Shown: positions 43,869 to 52,291, numbered from the stretch's first letter. The stretch is DNA of 64,000 nucleotides from Burkholderia sp052045245 (GCF_052045245.1 NZ_JBQEON010000018.1:62001-126000); one strand, 5' to 3'. Notes: generated by a model not told the origin, from the sequence alone. Program-made: numbers and translations.

Positions 43869-45278
43869 TCAGAACGCCCGGTCGGCGCACGGATGATGAA
43901 GCGCGGTGATCGCACGGCATGCATTGATCACGCGCGCATGCTGCCGGCTCGGGCCGCTCGTCTGGTCGAGCAGCGTCTGGATGGAATGCGCGTCGAGGTT
44001 CGGCTGCAAGCCGAGAAGCAACGCGATCGTGCCGGTCACATTCGCCGTCGCGAACGACGAGCCCGAAACGAAATCGTAGTGGCCACCCGGCGTGAGCGTG
44101 AGAATGTCGCGGCCAGGCGCATAAACCACGTTAGAACCCGCCACGGATGGCGCGCTGCCTGCCGCGCGCGCCGAATCGACCGCAATCACGCCCGGCACGC
44201 CGACCGGAAATGCCTTCAGATCGCCATCCGGCAGTACTGCTCCGACCACGATCACCCCTTTTTTCACGGACAGCTCGATCAGTTCTTTCAACAACGGATC
44301 GGCGGGGCCGCCCAAACTCAGGTTGATGATCTGCGCATGCGCTTCGAGCGCCGCCTGCACCGCCTCGGCCAGCGTGAACGAGTTGCAGACCGAGTGTCCG
44401 GTGTGATTGTCCCGCTGCCAGCATGCCTTGACCGCAATCAGCTTCGCATGCGGCGCGACGCCTTCGATGCCGCCTGGCTTGTCGTCCGCCGTGGCCGCGC
44501 GATCGGCTGCAATGACGCCGGCCACCGCCGTGCCGTGCAGATCGCGATTGAATTGCCTCCAGTCCTGGTCGACGAAATTGCGCGTCGCGACAATGCGGCC
44601 GTGCAAATCGGGATGGGTCGTATCAACGCCCGTGTCGATCACCGCCACGCGCACCGAATCGCCACGCGCGACTTTTTGCGCGGCGTCCGCGCCGATTTCG
44701 CGAAAGCCCTGCTGCAGGTCGGCGTAACCGCTGTCGCGCGGTGCGTCGCCGAGCAGATCGAAAGTCTGCAACGGTTGCGCGAGCCGTACGCGCGGATCGA
44801 CGGCGAGCCGCGCGAGCACCTCGCTGCGGCGCGCGCCGTCGGCGATTTCGAGCATCGCGCAATGCACTTTCAGCGACGGGATCGGCCATGCCGATACCTC
44901 TCTCAATCCATATTGCTTCGCGATCGCGGCAACCTGAGCCCGGGCGCTGCCGCCCGCCGAATAGCCGCCCGGCGCGCCATAGCCGCCCGCCGTCGTGCCC
45001 GCGCGCAGCATCAGCGTTTCCGGCGGATTCCTGACCGCCAGCACGATCATCCGCTCGGGGCGCGCTTTCATCTGCTGGGTGGCGGCAACCGGGTCCGGCG
45101 TGGCGGGCACGAGCGCGCATCCGGACATGACCAGGGCCGCGCCCAACAGCAGCCGATGCGCGAGCCAGCGCACCAGTCGGCCCGCTCCGACCGCGCGTGC
45201 CTTGCCGCGGTCGTTGCCATGCCGCGCCGGAGCGGAACTGGCGAGCTCATTGAAATGCCGGCGCTGCGTGGGCTTCAT
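43869..45278 (-). CDS. subtilisin-family (S8) serine protease, lipoprotein
   Basis: The 469-residue product has a lipoprotein signal (RLLLGAALVMSGCALVPA), a proregion, and a complete catalytic triad: Asp in VAVIDTGVDTTHPDLHG, His in DLHGTAVAGVIAA, Ser in SGSSFATANVTGT. The oxyanion region is INLSLGG. It is expected to be anchored in the envelope facing the periplasm or outside. The start at 45278 gives a proper signal peptide. It is the last gene of the minus-strand set downstream of the ECF/anti-sigma pair, with the barrel-like protein between, so it may be a target of that sigma factor. Confidence 0.88.
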   Translation of the reverse strand: MKPTQRRHFNELASSAPARHGNDRGKARAVGAGRLVRWLAHRLLLGAALVMSGCALVPATPDPVAATQQMKARPERMIVLAVRNPPETLMLRAGTTAGGYGAPGGYSAGGSARAQVAAIAKQYGLREVSAWPIPSLKVHCAMLEIADGARRSEVLARLAVDPRVRLAQPLQTFDLLGDAPRDSGYADLQQGFREIGADAAQKVARGDSVRVAVIDTGVDTTHPDLHGRIVATRNFVDQDWRQFNRDLHGTAVAGVIAADRAATADDKPGGIEGVAPHAKLIAVKACWQRDNHTGHSVCNSFTLAEAVQAALEAHAQIINLSLGGPADPLLKELIELSVKKGVIVVGAVLPDGDLKAFPVGVPGVIAVDSARAAGSAPSVAGSNVVYAPGRDILTLTPGGHYDFVSGSSFATANVTGTIALLLGLQPNLDAHSIQTLLDQTSGPSRQHARVINACRAITALHHPCADRAF

Positions 45279-45344
45279 GACAATCCGACTCAACATTGGG
45301 ACAGCCGTAGGTGCGCGTGCGCGCAAGAAAAGTTGCCGCGCAAC

Positions 45345-46115
45345 TCAGAAATGCCAGATCGCATCGGCAATCCACCGATTCGACGCGCCCGGGCCAAGCG
45401 TCGTCTTCGCCTCGCTGTTCGTCGCGATATACGACAGATCGAACTGCCACGCATTGAACTGCCAGGTCAACCCGACGTTGCCGTATACATAACCGATGCC
45501 GATCACTGAATGCAGATCGTAGTAGCCGATCCCCGCCGTCGCGGTCCAGCCGTGGACGAGCGGCAGGCGGCCCACCAGATCGTAGGAAATCGCGCGCGCG
45601 CTCGGCGACGGGCCAAACCCGGTATTCGGCGACAGCGCAACTGACGCGAACACCGAATCGCGCCAGCCCGCCGTCAGCACCAGTTCGTCGTAATTGAAAC
45701 GGACTGCCGACGGCACGCGGGTGAATTGATAGTGCGACAGCATGGCTTGCGCGGTCCAGTCGCCCGACACGCGCCAGCCGTAGCCGGCGTTGGCGACGAA
45801 TTCCACGCCCGTGGTCGGCGACGCGCCCCATCTGATCGTGGATGCCGACGCGCCCGCAAAGAGACCGTTGCCGGGATACCAGTTCCCCGCGAAACTCGCG
45901 GACGGCTGGTGATAGCTGATGTCCATGCCACGCGTGACCTTGTCGGAAGCGATACCCGCCTCGAATTGCCAGTCTTCGCTCGCCGCCAGCGCGAGCCGCG
46001 GCGCAGCCATGGACCACGAGGCAAGTAGTGCGAACGACGCATACCATCGGATGCGGCGCGCTGACGGGCGCGCCGCGCCGGCGCAAAGCGCGATTGAACC
46101 AAACCTCGACGCCAT
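45345..46115 (-). CDS. Gcw_chp (TIGR02001)-like outer-membrane protein
   Basis: A 256-residue protein with a signal peptide ending APRLALAA. The mature part consists of alternating beta strands, starting with WQFEAGIASDKVTRGMDIS, the signature of the Gcw_chp family (strand plus RGxS). It ends in a terminal aromatic, IADAIWHF, typical of outer-membrane beta barrels. Function is unknown; family members often lie near envelope-stress or transport genes. It precedes the protease on the same strand. Confidence 0.8.
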   Translation of the reverse strand: MASRFGSIALCAGAARPSARRIRWYASFALLASWSMAAPRLALAASEDWQFEAGIASDKVTRGMDISYHQPSASFAGNWYPGNGLFAGASASTIRWGASPTTGVEFVANAGYGWRVSGDWTAQAMLSHYQFTRVPSAVRFNYDELVLTAGWRDSVFASVALSPNTGFGPSPSARAISYDLVGRLPLVHGWTATAGIGYYDLHSVIGIGYVYGNVGLTWQFNAWQFDLSYIATNSEAKTTLGPGASNRWIADAIWHF

Positions 46116-46259
46116 CTTGTCGTGCAGGAATCCGGGTGGGATGGAAAAGCAATGGCATTATTCAAGCCATCCGGCGAGCCCGAGGCGCGCGAGCGCGACG
46201 ACGGGGCTGCGCCGATCTTAACCGATAAACCCGAACGCAAAAAAATCGACAAGGAATTG

Positions 46260-46917
46260 TCAGGGACCGCTGGCGCCCTCCCCGACCGGCTCCGCGAAGC
46301 GCACGCCGGATGCGGCACGCAATACGCGTAGCTGCTTTGCGACGTCGCCCGCAGCAACCTGCGTGAGCGGCGCCAGCGAGTAGACGCCGTTTTCGCTCGG
46401 GCCGCCGACGATCTGCAGGTGTAGCTGCACCAGTAGCGCCTGCAGTCGGCCGACGGGCATGGCGGGATCGGCGACGAGCCGGATCGTCGCGGGAGCGGCG
46501 CCCGCATCGGCCTCGGACAGGGTGCGGTAGTTTGCCGGCGCGNCTGAAGCCCAGCGTCGCCAGCGCGCCCGTCTCCAGCAGCGCGACGGCCGCGAGACCG
46601 CACGCGATCGCCGTCATGCGGCCGCGCCAGGGTGCTTTCGACGAGGTGCCGGTGCGAAGGGCCGGCTGCGCCGCTTCGTCAAAACGCTCCCACAAATGAT
46701 CGAGACCGCGTTCGACGTCGGGGCCGGCCGCCTCGCGCGACGCCATCGCCGCGCACAGCTTGCGCTGCGACGCGAGTTCGGCCTGGCATTGCTCGCAATC
46801 GCGCACGTGCGCGTCGACCAGCTTGCGTTCGGCATCGGACGCCCGGCCGTTGACGATCCACGGCAACAGTTCCCAGACATGCAGATGAACGAGTTCGCTC
46901 TCGGGTGGATTGCTCAT
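46260..46917 (-). CDS. anti-sigma factor (zinc-finger type), interrupted by an ambiguous base
   Basis: Residues 1-110 carry a zf-HC2-type motif (HVRDCEQC), then one membrane helix (AIACGLAAVALLETGALATLGF). The frame breaks at the N at 46543: removing that base continues as SAPANYRTLSEAD...MPVGRLQALLVQLHLQIVGGPSENGVYSLAP to a stop at 46260, giving a normal 218-residue anti-sigma factor. The break is therefore most likely a sequencing or assembly artefact. Its start overlaps the sigma gene by 4 bases (ATGA), the standard arrangement. Confidence 0.85.
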
Positions 46918-47507
46918 CGAGCGCTCCCATCAACGCCGGCAAGCGCCGGCAGCAGATTGCGCAGCTTGACCCGCGCATGAAACATTCTGGCCTTCACGGT
47001 ACTGACAGGGCTTTCGGTTATCTCCGCAATCTCTTCGAGCGAGTGGCCCATCACATAGGCCAGCTCCATCACGATGCGTTGCTCCGGGGACAGCCTGGTC
47101 AGCCCCTTGGTCACCCAGTCGATCGTTTCGTGTTCGGCGAACGGCTCGACGCATGGCCCGTCGTAGTCGTGCTGCTGTTCCGCCGGCAAGCCACCCTGGC
47201 GTAGCGCTTTCAACGTGACGCGGTACGCAATGCCCATGAGCCACGTCGACACGCGTGATTGGCCGCGAAACTCGCCCGCTTTTTGCCAGACGACCATGAA
47301 AGTGTCGTTGATGACCTCTTCGATCACGTCGTCGCGCCGGGTGAAGCGACCGAGAAAACGGACCAGCCGCCGGTGATACGCGCGATAGAGCGCGGCCAGC
47401 GCAGACTTGTCTGCCGCCGAGATGCGCTGCAGCAATGCGGCATCCTCCGCGTCGACGCTGCGCGCGGCATGACAGACGTTGCCTGAAAGTATCGGTTCTG
47501 GTGACAT
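46914..47507 (-). CDS. ECF-type RNA polymerase sigma factor
   Basis: The 197 residues hold sigma region 2 (ALYRAYHRRLVRFLGRF, VIEEVINDTFMVVWQKAGEF) and region 4 (LSPEQRIVMELAYVMGHSLEEIAEITESPVSTVKARMFHARVKL). It is translationally coupled to the anti-sigma gene. Likely targets are its own operon and the downstream barrel protein and protease genes. It is nearly collinear with the sigma module of the fusion protein at 41053, with many identical stretches. Confidence 0.93.
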   Translation of the reverse strand: MSPEPILSGNVCHAARSVDAEDAALLQRISAADKSALAALYRAYHRRLVRFLGRFTRRDDVIEEVINDTFMVVWQKAGEFRGQSRVSTWLMGIAYRVTLKALRQGGLPAEQQHDYDGPCVEPFAEHETIDWVTKGLTRLSPEQRIVMELAYVMGHSLEEIAEITESPVSTVKARMFHARVKLRNLLPALAGVDGSAR

Positions 47508-47593
47508 ATCGCCGGAATCGCAATCCGCCAGATTGTGTGGATGACCGTAAGTGTCGCCACCGGCAAGAGAAGTTGCGAACGACGCAAAAAATT

Positions 47594-48190
47594 CTAGGCG
47601 CGCCGCGGACGCTCGAGGCTTCCGCGTTCGGCGGCTTCGTCTCGTGGCGACCCGACATTACGATATGCTTTCGCACGCACCCCGCAAGGCGATGCAAAAG
47701 CCGCGCCGTCACGCCCGCACATTTCGAAGTACGGCATGCCGGGCGGATGGGTGTCGACGATCTGGAACGCACCGGTACTATTGAAAACGATCTCGTGTGC
47801 GATAAGACTGACCTGCACCGAGCCGTCCGTGTAATGGATGGCGGATTCGCCGGTGAGTCCAGGCACGCGCCACGCGGCGAGATTCGCGCGCGCCATCGCC
47901 TTGATGATTTCGGCCCGCGCCTGTTCGATAGTCGACGGCGACGGGCTGATCTTGCCCAGTTCGTGGCGCAGGCGATGCAGCCGCTCGCGCGTAAGCGGTG
48001 TGCGCATCATCTTCGGGCGATCCATCGCAGGTTGCTTGCCCTGCGCGCCCGTTGACTTCAATTCCTCGAAGCCATGACCTGACTTCGTCCGGGGACGCGC
48101 CGGCATTCTCATGATCTTTGCAGCGCCGGTTGTCGACAATGCGAGATCAGGAAGCGTCTGGACGCCGCTTTCCGCCGATATTTTCGACAT
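47594..48190 (-). CDS. unknown 198-aa protein under hrpII control, candidate effector
   Basis: The protein starts MSKISAESGVQTLPDL (first five residues shared with the harpin-like protein). It has a basic, disordered first half, then a structured part (LHRLRHELGKISPSPSTIEQARAEIIKAMARANLAAW; GESAIHYTDGSVQVSLIAHEIVFN). No signal peptide or known domain is visible. A perfect hrpII box lies 71 bp upstream with TACGGT 32 bp after it. Promoter, composition and location argue for a new T3SS substrate. ATG 48190 is the only start compatible with that promoter. Confidence 0.65.
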   Translation of the reverse strand: MSKISAESGVQTLPDLALSTTGAAKIMRMPARPRTKSGHGFEELKSTGAQGKQPAMDRPKMMRTPLTRERLHRLRHELGKISPSPSTIEQARAEIIKAMARANLAAWRVPGLTGESAIHYTDGSVQVSLIAHEIVFNSTGAFQIVDTHPPGMPYFEMCGRDGAAFASPCGVRAKAYRNVGSPRDEAAERGSLERPRRA

Positions 48191-48260
48191 GGTGACTTGT
48201 TCGGTTTCGACAGGAGGCGCATACCGTACGCGAAGAGTCGAGCCGCACGGCGTCGGATAA

Positions 48261-48284
48261 CGAAGCTCCGACTCCGAAACCGAA
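48261..48284 (-). promoter_or_regulatory. hrpII box for the 47.6-kb candidate effector
   Basis: A perfect TTCG-N16-TTCG in minus orientation. TACGGT (TANNNT) lies 32 bp downstream at 48223-48228. It is 70 bp before the ATG. Confidence 0.8.
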
Positions 48285-49062
48285 GGGTCGGCGCCAAGCC
48301 GCCGACGATCCTCGTTTGCGCGGCGAGGTCGCGGAATCGCGATAAAGCGCGAAATCCCGATGGCTGCCGTCGACACGACGACATCCCGCCTATCGGACAT
48401 CGCGCTACACAGGCAACGCTGCGAATGCACTTGCAGGCGGATCGCGCATGCGACGCCACCCGAACACGCGCCCGGTATCGCAAGCTCCACGTGACGCGGG
48501 ATCGAGAACCACCGAAATCCGCGTCCCGTCATCGCACCGGCCCCTATTCAACCGCGGTCGCCCAGCTCATCACGGAAAAGGAGTGACGATCAGCACGTCG
48601 TAATGCGCGGCCCCGTCACGAAGCGCATTAACGACGAGACGTATGGTTATCCAATAAATTTTCCGAAAGACCTGGTACATGTCGGCATTGCTCATGCATA
48701 GGTGACACTGAGAAGTCCTACCGAGGACCTATCCGAGATTTCGTGTGCCAGGCTTACGATGAGCGTTAAAGTCCGTCGATATGCCGATGAAGAAGAGCAA
48801 ACGATCACGTCCCAAGCTCGTCCCGAGTCATTTCGCCGCACGGTGGTGAACGAGTCCGTCGATAGCGCCGAATTTCGTCACCCATAGACGCGCGATCTCC
48901 CGTTACCGATTCACCACGACAATGCCTGCGAGGCTGATGGATCAAGCATCACAGGGCTGAATGCCGCCCAGCAATCGCCAAAATGAGCAGCGCAACCGAA
49001 GCCACACGAGACGCACCACCCCGGACGCGAGCCAGATCAGCTTCGTTGAGGACAGGGATTTA
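48285..49062. other. gene-poor interval
   Basis: About 780 bases with no gene I can support. A 61-codon open frame at 48702-48887 lacks recognisable features. The part from 48600 to 48720 is AT-rich. This is the junction between the Hrp regulon part and the nitric-oxide/low-oxygen part of the island. Confidence 0.4.
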
Positions 49063-49085
49063 ATAATGTACTGTGAATGCATGTT
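49063..49085 (+). promoter_or_regulatory. possible NsrR operator in front of nsrR
   Basis: GAATGCATGTT preceded by ATAATGTACTG resembles the 11-1-11 NsrR site (AAGATGYATTT-N-AAATRCATCTT) at about 16 of 23 positions by eye. It lies about 80 bp before the nsrR start, suggesting autoregulation. A second half-site-like AAAATGCATCT occurs at 49683-49693, at the start of the nnrS stub. Confidence 0.4.
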
Positions 49086-49163
49086 ATTTGTTCCCAGGTA
49101 AGGACCACTGGCCCGCGCGAGCGAATCTTGGCCGCCCGGGCTGCCTGGGGGGATGGAACGGCC

Positions 49164-49682
49164 ATGCACCTGACTGTCTACACCGACTACTCGCTTCGGG
49201 TAATGATGTATCTCGCTTTGAGGTATCCGGACGGTAGCGTTGCAACCATCGACGAAATTGCGAAAGCCTACCGGATCTCGCGCAATCATCTTACGAAGAT
49301 CGTCCACGAGTTGAGCCTGTCCGGGCTTATCGAGACGACACGTGGCCGGGCCGGTGGCGCTCGCCTGGTGCGCGCACCCGAGCACATCTCGCTCGGCGAG
49401 ATCGTGCGTTTTGCCGAGAAGGATTTCACTGTCGTTCGATGCCATGACATAACCGCCCCGCATGACTGCGCGATCTTCCCAGCGTGCAATCTCCGGCACC
49501 GGTTGTATCGGGCAATGAATGCCTTTCTTCGTGAACTCGACACGATGACATTGCAGGAGGCCATAGCAGCGCCCACCGCAACGGGATCTGCACTGGATTT
49601 GGCTACCCATCACGAGCGGGTGCCTGTGGCCGTGTCGCGGCCGACTGGCCGTACAAGTCACCGTTCAGGAATCCGAAAGTGA
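49164..49682 (+). CDS. nsrR: Rrf2-family nitric-oxide-sensing repressor NsrR
   Basis: The 172 residues comprise an N-terminal winged helix (MHLTVYTDYSLRVMMYLAL, ATIDEIAKAYRISRNHLTKIVHEL) and three cysteines at 93, 102 and 108 (VVRCHDITAPHDCAIFPACNLRHRL), the Fe-S ligands of NsrR. NsrR derepresses nitric-oxide detoxification genes. The C-terminus is about 20 residues longer than usual. A GGGGGGATGG region precedes the start. Its neighbour nnrS is a typical NsrR-regulated gene. Confidence 0.9.
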   Translation: MHLTVYTDYSLRVMMYLALRYPDGSVATIDEIAKAYRISRNHLTKIVHELSLSGLIETTRGRAGGARLVRAPEHISLGEIVRFAEKDFTVVRCHDITAPHDCAIFPACNLRHRLYRAMNAFLRELDTMTLQEAIAAPTATGSALDLATHHERVPVAVSRPTGRTSHRSGIRK

Positions 49683-49684
49683 AA

Positions 49685-49828
49685 ATGCATCTGCCGCACC
49701 TGTCGTCGTCCGAGTCTCCGGCGTCGGAACTGCCCGTCCTGAGACTCGGCGTCCGGCCGTTCTACCTGGGAGGCGCGCTGTTCGGCGTGCTTGCCATGGT
49801 CACCCGACGCTCCCTTACGCCCCAGTGA
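49685..49828 (+). pseudogene. nnrS: nnrS, 5' stub
   Basis: The 47-codon frame reads ELPVLRLGVRPFYLGGALFGVLAMVT, the first membrane helix of NnrS, a haem/copper membrane protein linked to nitric-oxide tolerance. It then runs into a stop after RRSLTPQ; the remaining 11 or so helices are missing and the FNR-type regulator gene begins 16 bases later. This is a deletion remnant. Confidence 0.75.
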
Positions 49829-49844
49829 TCAGGAGAAAACGATC

Positions 49845-50732
49845 ATGCGAAATCCAGAGGACGTCCTTCCCGATCGCTCCCGGCAATATATCTTCGACGT
49901 GTTCGGCACTGCAGAGCGCTTCAGCGGCCACGAAAGGCAATCGACAGACGCCGCCTGCAAGCACTGTGCGATGGCAGGACTGTGCACCGTCAGTGCGATC
50001 GACACCTCAGCCCTGGAGCAACTCGACAATGCGGTGCGGTGTATCCGCGCCGTGCGTCGTGGGCATGCTCTGTATCGTCCAGGTGACAGCTTCAGGAGCA
50101 TCTATGCGGTCCGCGCCGGTTCGTTCAAGACCGTCGTCATGCATCGCGACGGGCGCGAACAAGTCACAGGCTTTGGCATCGTGGGCGACACGCTTGGCAT
50201 CGACGGCATTGCCCGTGGAAGTCACAGCTGCGAGGCGATCGCGTTGGAAGACAGCTCGGTGTGCGTCATGCCATTCGATCTGCTCGAGATGCTGTGCCGG
50301 GAAGTAACCGCGATCCAGCGTCACGTACACCAGATGCTGGGCGCCGAAATCGTGCGCGAATCCGCCCTCATGATGCTGCTTGGCACCACGACGGCCGAAG
50401 AGCGCGTGGCCACTTTTCTCGCCGACCTGTCGCGGCGCTGGCAGACGCGCGGGTACTCCGCAGCAGCATTCACGCTGAAGATGACGCGCGAGGAAATTGG
50501 CAGCTACCTAGGGTTGAAGCTCGAGACGGTCAGCCGGATGTTGTCGAAATTGCAGCGGCGCCGGCTGATCGACGTGCATGGCAAGGATCTCCGCATTCTC
50601 GATATTGACGGGTTGCAGCGTCTGGCGACCGACGTTGGCTTTTCTCCATTCGAGATTCGACGGGACACTGATAGCCACGCAATGGTCGCGCTCGAGACTC
50701 GCTTTTCAGAAAGTCGGCCTGGAGGACATTGA
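49845..50732 (+). CDS. FNR/ANR-family oxygen-sensing regulator
   Basis: The 295-residue protein has the FNR [4Fe-4S] ligand set: C38, C41, C47 (ACKHCAMAGLC) and C129 (GSHSCEAI). It also has a cyclic-nucleotide-binding-like domain and a C-terminal Crp helix-turn-helix (MTREEIGSYLGLKLETVSRMLSKLQ), including ExxSR for TTGAT half-sites. It is about 45 residues longer than E. coli FNR. AGGAGAAAA sets the start. It overlaps the next gene by one base. It probably controls the surrounding low-oxygen genes, and this copy is likely additional to the chromosomal one. Confidence 0.9.
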   Translation: MRNPEDVLPDRSRQYIFDVFGTAERFSGHERQSTDAACKHCAMAGLCTVSAIDTSALEQLDNAVRCIRAVRRGHALYRPGDSFRSIYAVRAGSFKTVVMHRDGREQVTGFGIVGDTLGIDGIARGSHSCEAIALEDSSVCVMPFDLLEMLCREVTAIQRHVHQMLGAEIVRESALMMLLGTTTAEERVATFLADLSRRWQTRGYSAAAFTLKMTREEIGSYLGLKLETVSRMLSKLQRRRLIDVHGKDLRILDIDGLQRLATDVGFSPFEIRRDTDSHAMVALETRFSESRPGGH

Positions 50733-51124
50733 TGGAAACCCCCTTTGACGTCGAAGGTGCCGTGTCCCGGCGACTTGACCGCGTTGACGACCATTCGGCT
50801 CCGGGAGCACAACCTTCAACCCGCACTGCACCGGGAAGTGGTGCGTCATTCCCTTGCATCGCGAATATTCCGGCGTTGACGCCGCATGAGATCGCCACGC
50901 TCATGCTCGTCGCTCATCGCTCCGAGCAGGTCAGCACCGAATGGCGCGACCTGCTGTCATTGTTGAACCACCATCTGGTATGGATCGACAAGTGTCTCAA
51001 GTGCCAGGGCAAACCTCGCGTGACACCATTGGGCGAGAATCTCGTTGGCCGACTTCGTCAGACGACGAGCCGGGCACCGAAAGATGCTTCGTCAAACCTC
51101 GATCCCAATCGCGACCATCATTGA
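50732..51124 (+). CDS. hypothetical protein downstream of the FNR-type gene
   Basis: A 130-residue soluble protein with an N-terminal low-complexity part. A helical segment follows (PALTPHEIATLMLVAHRSEQV...WRDLLSLLNHHLVWIDK), then CLKCQGK, a CxxC pair that might bind metal. GGAGG lies 7 bases before the ATG, which overlaps the FNR-type stop, so it is translationally coupled. I recognise no family; it resembles short proteins that accompany FNR-like regulators. Confidence 0.6.
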   Translation: METPFDVEGAVSRRLDRVDDHSAPGAQPSTRTAPGSGASFPCIANIPALTPHEIATLMLVAHRSEQVSTEWRDLLSLLNHHLVWIDKCLKCQGKPRVTPLGENLVGRLRQTTSRAPKDASSNLDPNRDHH

Positions 51125-51132
51125 GGCCTATC

Positions 51133-51315
51133 ATGCAAATTTCTTATGAAGCAGAGCGCGCGGCCGGTCAGCGCGCCGATCACCTCGAGGCGCTGATCGA
51201 CGAGGCTGGGGCGGAAAGCTTTCCGGCAAGCGATCCTCCTGCCGTCCACCCGGAACCCCGGCCAGTCACGACGACTGTGACGACCGTTATCGACTCGGCA
51301 GAAGATCCGTCATAG
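51133..51315 (+). CDS. small hypothetical protein, 60 aa
   Basis: It begins MQISYEAERAAGQRADHLEALIDEAGAESFPASDPPAV and ends in a Thr/Val-rich tail. The ESFPASDPPA motif recurs in many small proteobacterial proteins of unknown function. It continues the FNR-type operon after an 8-base gap. Confidence 0.6.
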   Translation: MQISYEAERAAGQRADHLEALIDEAGAESFPASDPPAVHPEPRPVTTTVTTVIDSAEDPS

Positions 51316-51378
51316 ATCGCTTGTTGAAGGCGGGATCAGTCCAGTTGGCGACTGACCTGCCTTCACATCTCGGGCTCT

Positions 51379-51954
51379 CTACAGGTCGTCTTCCCGGCAT
51401 CCGCAATTGGCTTCGTTGGCAATCACGCGGTGCAATTGTACGAAGCGTTCATGTACCGGCGTTTGAAAAAGCGGGTCTGCCGACCGATGTGGGCTTGCCT
51501 GCAGAATTGAGGACCAGTCGTCGGAATCCAGATCACGCGTCGCGACGGGAAACATCGTGAGTTCCTCGAGCGCCATGTTATGCCGCAGCCGCTCCGCATA
51601 CAGCCGGATACGAAATTCCAGCAGCTCTCCGGACATATTTTCATCGCGTATCATCGATTCGAGATCCTGAATCAACTCGTGGCCCTGACGGGCCAGCGTT
51701 GCGTGCTGCGCCGACAGTTCACTTCCCAATTCGTGGGGCAACACCTTCTTCTCGAGCAGCTTGCCGACAATGCGGTCCTTCAGCGCATGGTGGTTCACGT
51801 CGGGAAACCGCGTCAGGTAATAGAGCGCATCCACAAGCAGTGCGGCGTTCGCTGCCGCCGGTGCATTGCGCAGCATCGATTGGCGTTCGAGCAGTCGCAC
51901 GAGTCGGTCCAAGCGTCGGTGTTCGGCGCTCAGGTTGTCAATGATGCTCGCCAT
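51379..51954 (-). CDS. hemerythrin-domain protein
   Basis: A 191-residue four-helix protein with spaced His/Glu ligands (AEHRRLDRLV, FPDVNHHALKD, HATLARQGHELI, RHNMALEELTMFP), as in hemerythrin-like/YtfE-ScdA relatives. These bind a di-iron centre and handle oxygen, nitric oxide or damaged iron-sulfur clusters. It overlaps the start of the AhpD-like frame by 17 bases, so the two are co-translated from the minus strand. Its position among NsrR/FNR-type genes fits nitrosative stress. Confidence 0.82.
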   Translation of the reverse strand: MASIIDNLSAEHRRLDRLVRLLERQSMLRNAPAAANAALLVDALYYLTRFPDVNHHALKDRIVGKLLEKKVLPHELGSELSAQHATLARQGHELIQDLESMIRDENMSGELLEFRIRLYAERLRHNMALEELTMFPVATRDLDSDDWSSILQASPHRSADPLFQTPVHERFVQLHRVIANEANCGCREDDL

Positions 51955-52291
51955 GCTGCGCCTCGTCCTTCATCACGTCGAGCGCCAGGGCCGAATGCGC
52001 ATAGGCTGCACCCGCGCGCATCTCGGCCGCGACCCAGATCGCTTCCATGATCTCGTTCTCCGATGCCCCGGCCTTCAAGGCCTCCTTTGTGTGACCGCGT
52101 ATGCAATACGGACACTGCGTCACGTGCGCGACGGCCACGGCGATCAATTGCTTCGTCTTCACCGGCAGTGCGCCGTCCGCGAAAACGCTGTTGCTGAAAG
52201 CCCTGAATGCCGCGAGCGATTCGGGGGCAAGTTCCCTGCGTCGTCTGGCGAGTTCCGCGCCAGGCTGCGGATACATTGAGTTTTCCATCAT
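51938..52291 (-). CDS. AhpD/carboxymuconolactone decarboxylase-like protein
   Basis: The 117 residues contain the redox motif HVTQCPYCIRGHTKEAL (CxxC...H). It is preceded by KTKQLIAVAVA and followed by an Ala-rich helix, the single-domain AhpD-like fold. Such proteins are alkylhydroperoxidase-type reductases. It is upstream of the hemerythrin gene in the same transcript. Confidence 0.85.
   Translation of the reverse strand: MMENSMYPQPGAELARRRRELAPESLAAFRAFSNSVFADGALPVKTKQLIAVAVAHVTQCPYCIRGHTKEALKAGASENEIMEAIWVAAEMRAGAAYAHSALALDVMKDEAQHGEHH

Noticed and set aside
48702..48887. 61-codon open frame
   Set aside because: No ribosome site, no motif, unusual composition; probably chance.
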